A DNA stretch of 26,549 nt from Clostridia bacterium (GTDB lineage: Bacteria; Bacillota; Clostridia; Oscillospirales; Acutalibacteraceae): positions 1 to 26,549 of the forward strand of contig JAFYQN010000025.1 of the NCBI GenBank assembly GCA_017559885.1, written 5' to 3'. The notes under the pieces are model-generated. The model had not been told where the DNA came from. It searched no databases and was given only the letters and a program-made list of their open reading frames with translations. Shown here in pieces: positions 23,152 to 26,549 of this stretch. Positions within the stretch are counted from its first letter, which is position 1. Each line of letters opens with the position of its first letter. The position numbers and the translations under genes were made by a program.

Positions 23152-24906
23152 TTAGAAAATGTCATTTAAGAAAACGTTATACATAATTTTTGCAACTTCG
23201 CATCTTTGCGCGTTACCTAACGGTACGATTGTGGTTGAAGTTTTACCGCTTAACACTCCGTTTTCAAGCGCCCAAAGCATTGGTTCTTGCGCATACGAAC
23301 TAACATTACGATAGTCGGTATATTTGTTCGCGTAATAACTTTGCGCTCCTGCGCTAACCGATGTATCTCTACCACAGTAATTGCCGGCATATCTATAAAG
23401 GAATGTAACGATTTGTTCACGGGTAATTTTATCGCTTACGCCAAACTTACCGTTTTGGTAACCCGTTACAATGCCCCATTCTGCGCCCCAGTTTACTGCT
23501 GCTTCGTAATAACTGCCGTTTGCTACGTCGGGGAAGTCGGAATCGTAATCATACGCGCTAAGTTCAACGTTGCCAAGACGGGCAAGCATTACAAGAAAGT
23601 CTTGACGTTGAATACCGTCAGACGTACCAAACTTACCGTTTGAGTAACCGCTCATAATACCGCGACCTGTTACGTATGTTACAGAATCGTGATACCAACC
23701 GCTCTTGCTTGTATCGGGATAAATGGTATCAACGTCTTTATAGAAGCAGAACGAATATGACGTTGCGTTTGAATTAAATACTCGATACAAGTTAAAGGCA
23801 TACTCCCTGCCTGCAACTAATGGCCATGTGCTTGTTTTTTCATCAAATTTAACAATGTTGTTTTGTTCGTCGATCATTACGGCTGAATAGTCGTATAGTT
23901 TACTGATACTGTCGTTATAAGACGTCCAGTAATAATAACCGGTTGAATTTGCCTTTATACGCCAGAACAAATTCTCACCATTACCTTGACTTGAATATAC
24001 GGTGGCATAGTTATTATCAAGGTCAAATATGCCTACGCCGTTAGCTTTTAAATTGTCGGTTACAGAGGTGTATGATGCAATTGCCTCAGTATAATAGCCC
24101 TTGTAGCCAACAAAAACAGGCGTATCAATCGCTCTCATAATATATTCGTTATTAAACTCGATATATGTACCGCAATCTTCAAAATCTATGTCATAACCGC
24201 CCCAAGCGCAAAGTTCTTCATATTCATACACACCGCTTGTATTATCATCGAAAGTGATGTTATACTCAAAATCGTTCTGGTCAAGTATATTGTAACAATC
24301 AAACTTGCCTGATGGCTGTTCAACAGTAATATATTCCACAGCGTATGTATATTTAGATACTTTCATCGATACGCTTGTTGGGTTTGTATTGTTGTTAGTA
24401 GGGTCGTAAGGGTCAATAGCCAAAAGATATGTAGTATTTGCCTCAAGTGAAAGCGCCAAGCATTCTCTTTGTTGCCAACCGTACTCATTGCCGGCATACC
24501 ACTCAGTATCACGCCACTCAACATATGAATCCGCATCAACGTCGTATACATTTACATATGCCGAAAAAGCCGTAAACTCAACGCAGTAGTCACCTGCAGT
24601 AGATGTTTTAAAATATACGTAAGTATATTCACCGTTTGTCATAGGCACATTCTTAGCAGTAGGTGAAATTTCTATTGGGGTGCTATCGTAGGTTGTAGGT
24701 CTTTTAAAATTATAAGCTGTTTTTGAAGCATTATAATTTTTGGTATAGAGTTCAGATGCATTTTTAAACTCTGATACAGTTTCTTGATTTTGGGTGGTTG
24801 CGGGATTTGCAACTGTCGCATTTTTGTCGCTTTACGCAAAAGCCACCAATGGGGTCACCATAATAAGAACTAATGCTAAAACTATGGCAGATAATTTTTT
24901 AAACAT
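23152..24906 (-). pseudogene. SLH-domain surface protein interrupted by an in-frame stop at the signal-peptide junction
   Basis: From ATG 24906 the frame reads a complete signal peptide (24 residues, MFKKLSAIVLALVLIMVTPL then VAFA), then TAA at 24832-24834, then stays open for 559 codons to the stop at 23152. The part after the stop is a normal secreted protein: a Thr/Asn-rich linker, beta-sandwich domains, an Ig-like region and three SLH domains in the last ~190 residues, paralogous to the 903-residue neighbour. AAGGAGG lies eight bases before ATG 24906. The longest uninterrupted frame starts at GTG 24648, which has no ribosome binding site and would lack export. So this is a recent nonsense mutation, an assembly error, or a read-through site. 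The domain content is confident; whether full-length protein is made is not. Confidence 0.8.
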
Positions 24907-24936
24907 AAATATTTCCTCCTTAAAAATATTAATTAC

Positions 24937-24964
24937 ATTATAGCACATTAAACAAACTTTGCAA
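24937..24964 (-). promoter_or_regulatory. Promoter for the interrupted SLH gene
   Basis: Minus strand TTGCAA (24959-24964), 16-base spacer, TATAAT (24937-24942), with TGC immediately before the -10 (extended -10). It is followed by AAGGAGG and ATG 24906. The promoter and ribosome binding site are intact, which fits a recently active gene. Confidence 0.7.
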
Positions 24965-24982
24965 TTAACAATTTTGTAACCT

Positions 24983-26549
24983 TTAATTTAAAAATTTGTC
25001 TAATTTCGCAAACTGTAAATTATCAGAATTTGTATGCTCGCTCACGTCAAACGATTTTAAGGTTTTAAGCACATCGGCAAAGCCGTTATCCTTGTAATTT
25101 ACAATATCATCTAACTCAACAATCGGTTGGTCGTAACTTATATCGCCAAGTATATAATGAATTTTTTGGTTGTACGCTATTGGCAACACCTTTTTGCCCA
25201 TAACGAGACCCAAAATACAAGAGTGAAGTCGCGTACCGATTATATATTCGGCTACCGCGAGCTCGTTTAACACTTCATCTTTACTGTCAAACGAATAGTT
25301 TACAACCTTTACGGCATCGCGTGTGTTGTCGGGCAAAACGTTTAATAGTTTTTCAATAAATTCACCGTCGCCCTCAAAGGTGCAAAAGCCAAGCAATGAT
25401 ACCTTTTTTTCATCTTTTACAAGGTCGCAAACGGTTTTTGCAAGCGCATCAAGATATGCTTGACAAACCTCTTGCGAATGACTACGGTGCGACGCAAACG
25501 GATTAAACACCGATATAGCAACGCTTTCAGGAAGGGTTTCCTGTTTTTTATACTTATATGAAAATAGCAGGTCAGGAGCATTTCTCACGCCTTTTAGTTT
25601 AGAGAAAAGTTCATAAGAGTATTTATCTCTAAAACAAACATCCTTAAATTTTTTAAACTGTTTGCCCCATTTGTTTTTAAACTCTTCGGTCTTATATGCG
25701 CCAAAATTACACGAAATAGAGTAAAATGGTTTGCCGCGTTGTTTACGACGAAGTCGAAGTTTATAATCAAGCTCGTAATCGCCTATTTGTTGATAGATAG
25801 AACCACCAATATGCACCGTTGCGCTACTACGTTTAAGCAGTAGCAGTTCAAATAAATCGGTAATTTTAAATTTATCGCCTATTTGTCTTATCTTTAAAAC
25901 CAACGGGTCGTCATAAGCGTAAAATTTAACGTTGTTGTACTTTTCAAAAAACGGACGGTAATAACCAAAACAGTACACCAAAAACATAGTATTTGGGTAG
26001 CGTTCGAGTAGTTTTTCAAAGAACAAATCATCGCCCAAATTCATACCGTAAAAGCCGTAAAGCATTACGCTCTTGCGGTATTTTTTGCCCTTTTTATCAC
26101 GAAGAATTAGAAAATGTTTTGCGTGTCTTAATACGGTTAAAACCTTTTTAATAAGTTTGGCAGCTCGGTATTCAACCGTTTTGTTAAGCAAGGTGTGTTT
26201 GTGATTTATTATAGAATTAAGACCATCAATTTCGGCATTTTTATGGTTTACCAAATCCTCGTAATACTTAATATCCTGCGTTTGTTTTTCTACGTTGGAT
26301 TGCAAATTGTCGATAGCGTTATTTAGATTTTCGACGTGTGATTTTAAATACTCGTTTTCACTGCTTAAAGCGTCAAACCGCGTTTTATCATATAACACTG
26401 CCGACGATTGCAAACGGTAAAAATCTCTTATGGTAAAGTTAAATTTATCGCGCGCAAGTTCTACATATTTTTTATCGTTAAGAAGTTGTGACAACTTTAA
26501 TATAGATAGCAATTTGTTTTCGGGCAATACAACTTTAAGTCCTTCTTGA
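24983..26549 (-). CDS. Polysaccharide pyruvyl transferase family protein with N-terminal coiled coil (5' end outside window)
   Basis: At least 514 residues. The frame stays open to the right edge (upstream codons read QEGLKVV before a TTG at 26527), no ATG or good ribosome binding site is seen, and so the gene probably starts outside the window. The first ~130 residues are charged and helical, with a coiled coil around ENEYLKSHVENLNNAIDNL. From ~150 comes the pyruvyl transferase domain: LYGFYGMNLGDDLFFEKLL, VHIGGSIYQQIG, SCNFGAYKTEEF, NAPDLLFSY and, near the end, GTRLHSCILGLVMGKKVLP. The family transfers pyruvate from PEP to sugars of wall or capsule polymers; CsaB is the member that makes the SLH-binding site. 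CsaB is shorter (~360 residues), so this one may instead modify another glycan. The first SLH gene follows after 76 bases with its own promoter. Confidence 0.85.
   Translation of the reverse strand, partial: QEGLKVVLPENKLLSILKLSQLLNDKKYVELARDKFNFTIRDFYRLQSSAVLYDKTRFDALSSENEYLKSHVENLNNAIDNLQSNVEKQTQDIKYYEDLVNHKNAEIDGLNSIINHKHTLLNKTVEYRAAKLIKKVLTVLRHAKHFLILRDKKGKKYRKSVMLYGFYGMNLGDDLFFEKLLERYPNTMFLVYCFGYYRPFFEKYNNVKFYAYDDPLVLKIRQIGDKFKITDLFELLLLKRSSATVHIGGSIYQQIGDYELDYKLRLRRKQRGKPFYSISCNFGAYKTEEFKNKWGKQFKKFKDVCFRDKYSYELFSKLKGVRNAPDLLFSYKYKKQETLPESVAISVFNPFASHRSHSQEVCQAYLDALAKTVCDLVKDEKKVSLLGFCTFEGDGEFIEKLLNVLPDNTRDAVKVVNYSFDSKDEVLNELAVAEYIIGTRLHSCILGLVMGKKVLPIAYNQKIHYILGDISYDQPIVELDDIVNYKDNGFADVLKTLKSFDVSEHTNSDNLQFAKLDKFLN

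Noticed and set aside
24649..24831. Non-coding leader or riboswitch upstream of the 498-residue ORF
   Set aside because: The stretch translates in frame as a plausible mature-protein N-terminus linked to a signal peptide, which explains it better than a structured RNA.

Overview
The window looks like a chromosomal piece of an uncultured low-to-medium GC Firmicute, most likely a Clostridia member of the Oscillospirales/Ruminococcaceae type. The evidence is strong AGGAGG-type ribosome binding sites, TTGnnn-17-TATAAT promoters, the Gram-positive division cluster (YggS, SepF, YlmH, DivIVA, LspA, RluD), a MiaB-RicA-MutS-MutL block as in Bacillus, and S-layer-homology (SLH) surface proteins. This placement is inference from gene content. 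Both TAA and TGA are used as ordinary stops, so there is no sign of a recoded genetic code.

Region 1 (1-13863, all minus strand, read right to left) is one co-directional run of 14 genes behind a good promoter at 13896-13924: miaB, a RicA/YlbF-type gene, mutS, mutL, miaA, an HlyD-like membrane adaptor, yggS, sepF, ylmH, divIVA, lspA, an rluD-like gene, a Cof-type HAD phosphatase and the start of a transketolase N-terminal subunit, cut by the window edge. Most junctions overlap or are under 45 bases. The widest gap is 91 bases, between mutS and mutL. The run joins tRNA A37 modification (MiaA and MiaB), mismatch repair, septum assembly and lipoprotein processing.

Region 2 (13864-19140) is metabolic and accessory: a divergently transcribed UPF0371/DUF1846 gene, then convergent to it a minimal MGMT-type gene and citrate synthase; a separate SLC13/ArsB-type permease; and a YhcH/YiaL-type gene. 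Most of these units have recognisable promoters, and strong hairpin terminators separate the convergent pairs.

Region 3 (19141-26549, all minus strand) is about the cell surface. It holds a polysaccharide pyruvyl transferase-family gene that runs off the right edge, two tandem paralogous SLH proteins, and a class C beta-lactamase-fold serine hydrolase 19 bases after the second. The upstream SLH gene has a complete promoter, ribosome binding site and signal peptide, but an in-frame TAA sits exactly at the predicted signal-peptide cleavage point, with the frame open on both sides. The downstream SLH protein carries five exact-period 21-residue Cys-rich repeats between beta-sandwich-like domains. 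SLH domains in characterised bacteria bind pyruvylated wall polymers, so the pyruvyl transferase next to them is suggestive.

No tRNA, rRNA, CRISPR, insertion sequence, phage gene or riboswitch was recognised. No stretch over 300 bases lacks a gene once the 5' part of the interrupted SLH gene (24649-24906) is counted.
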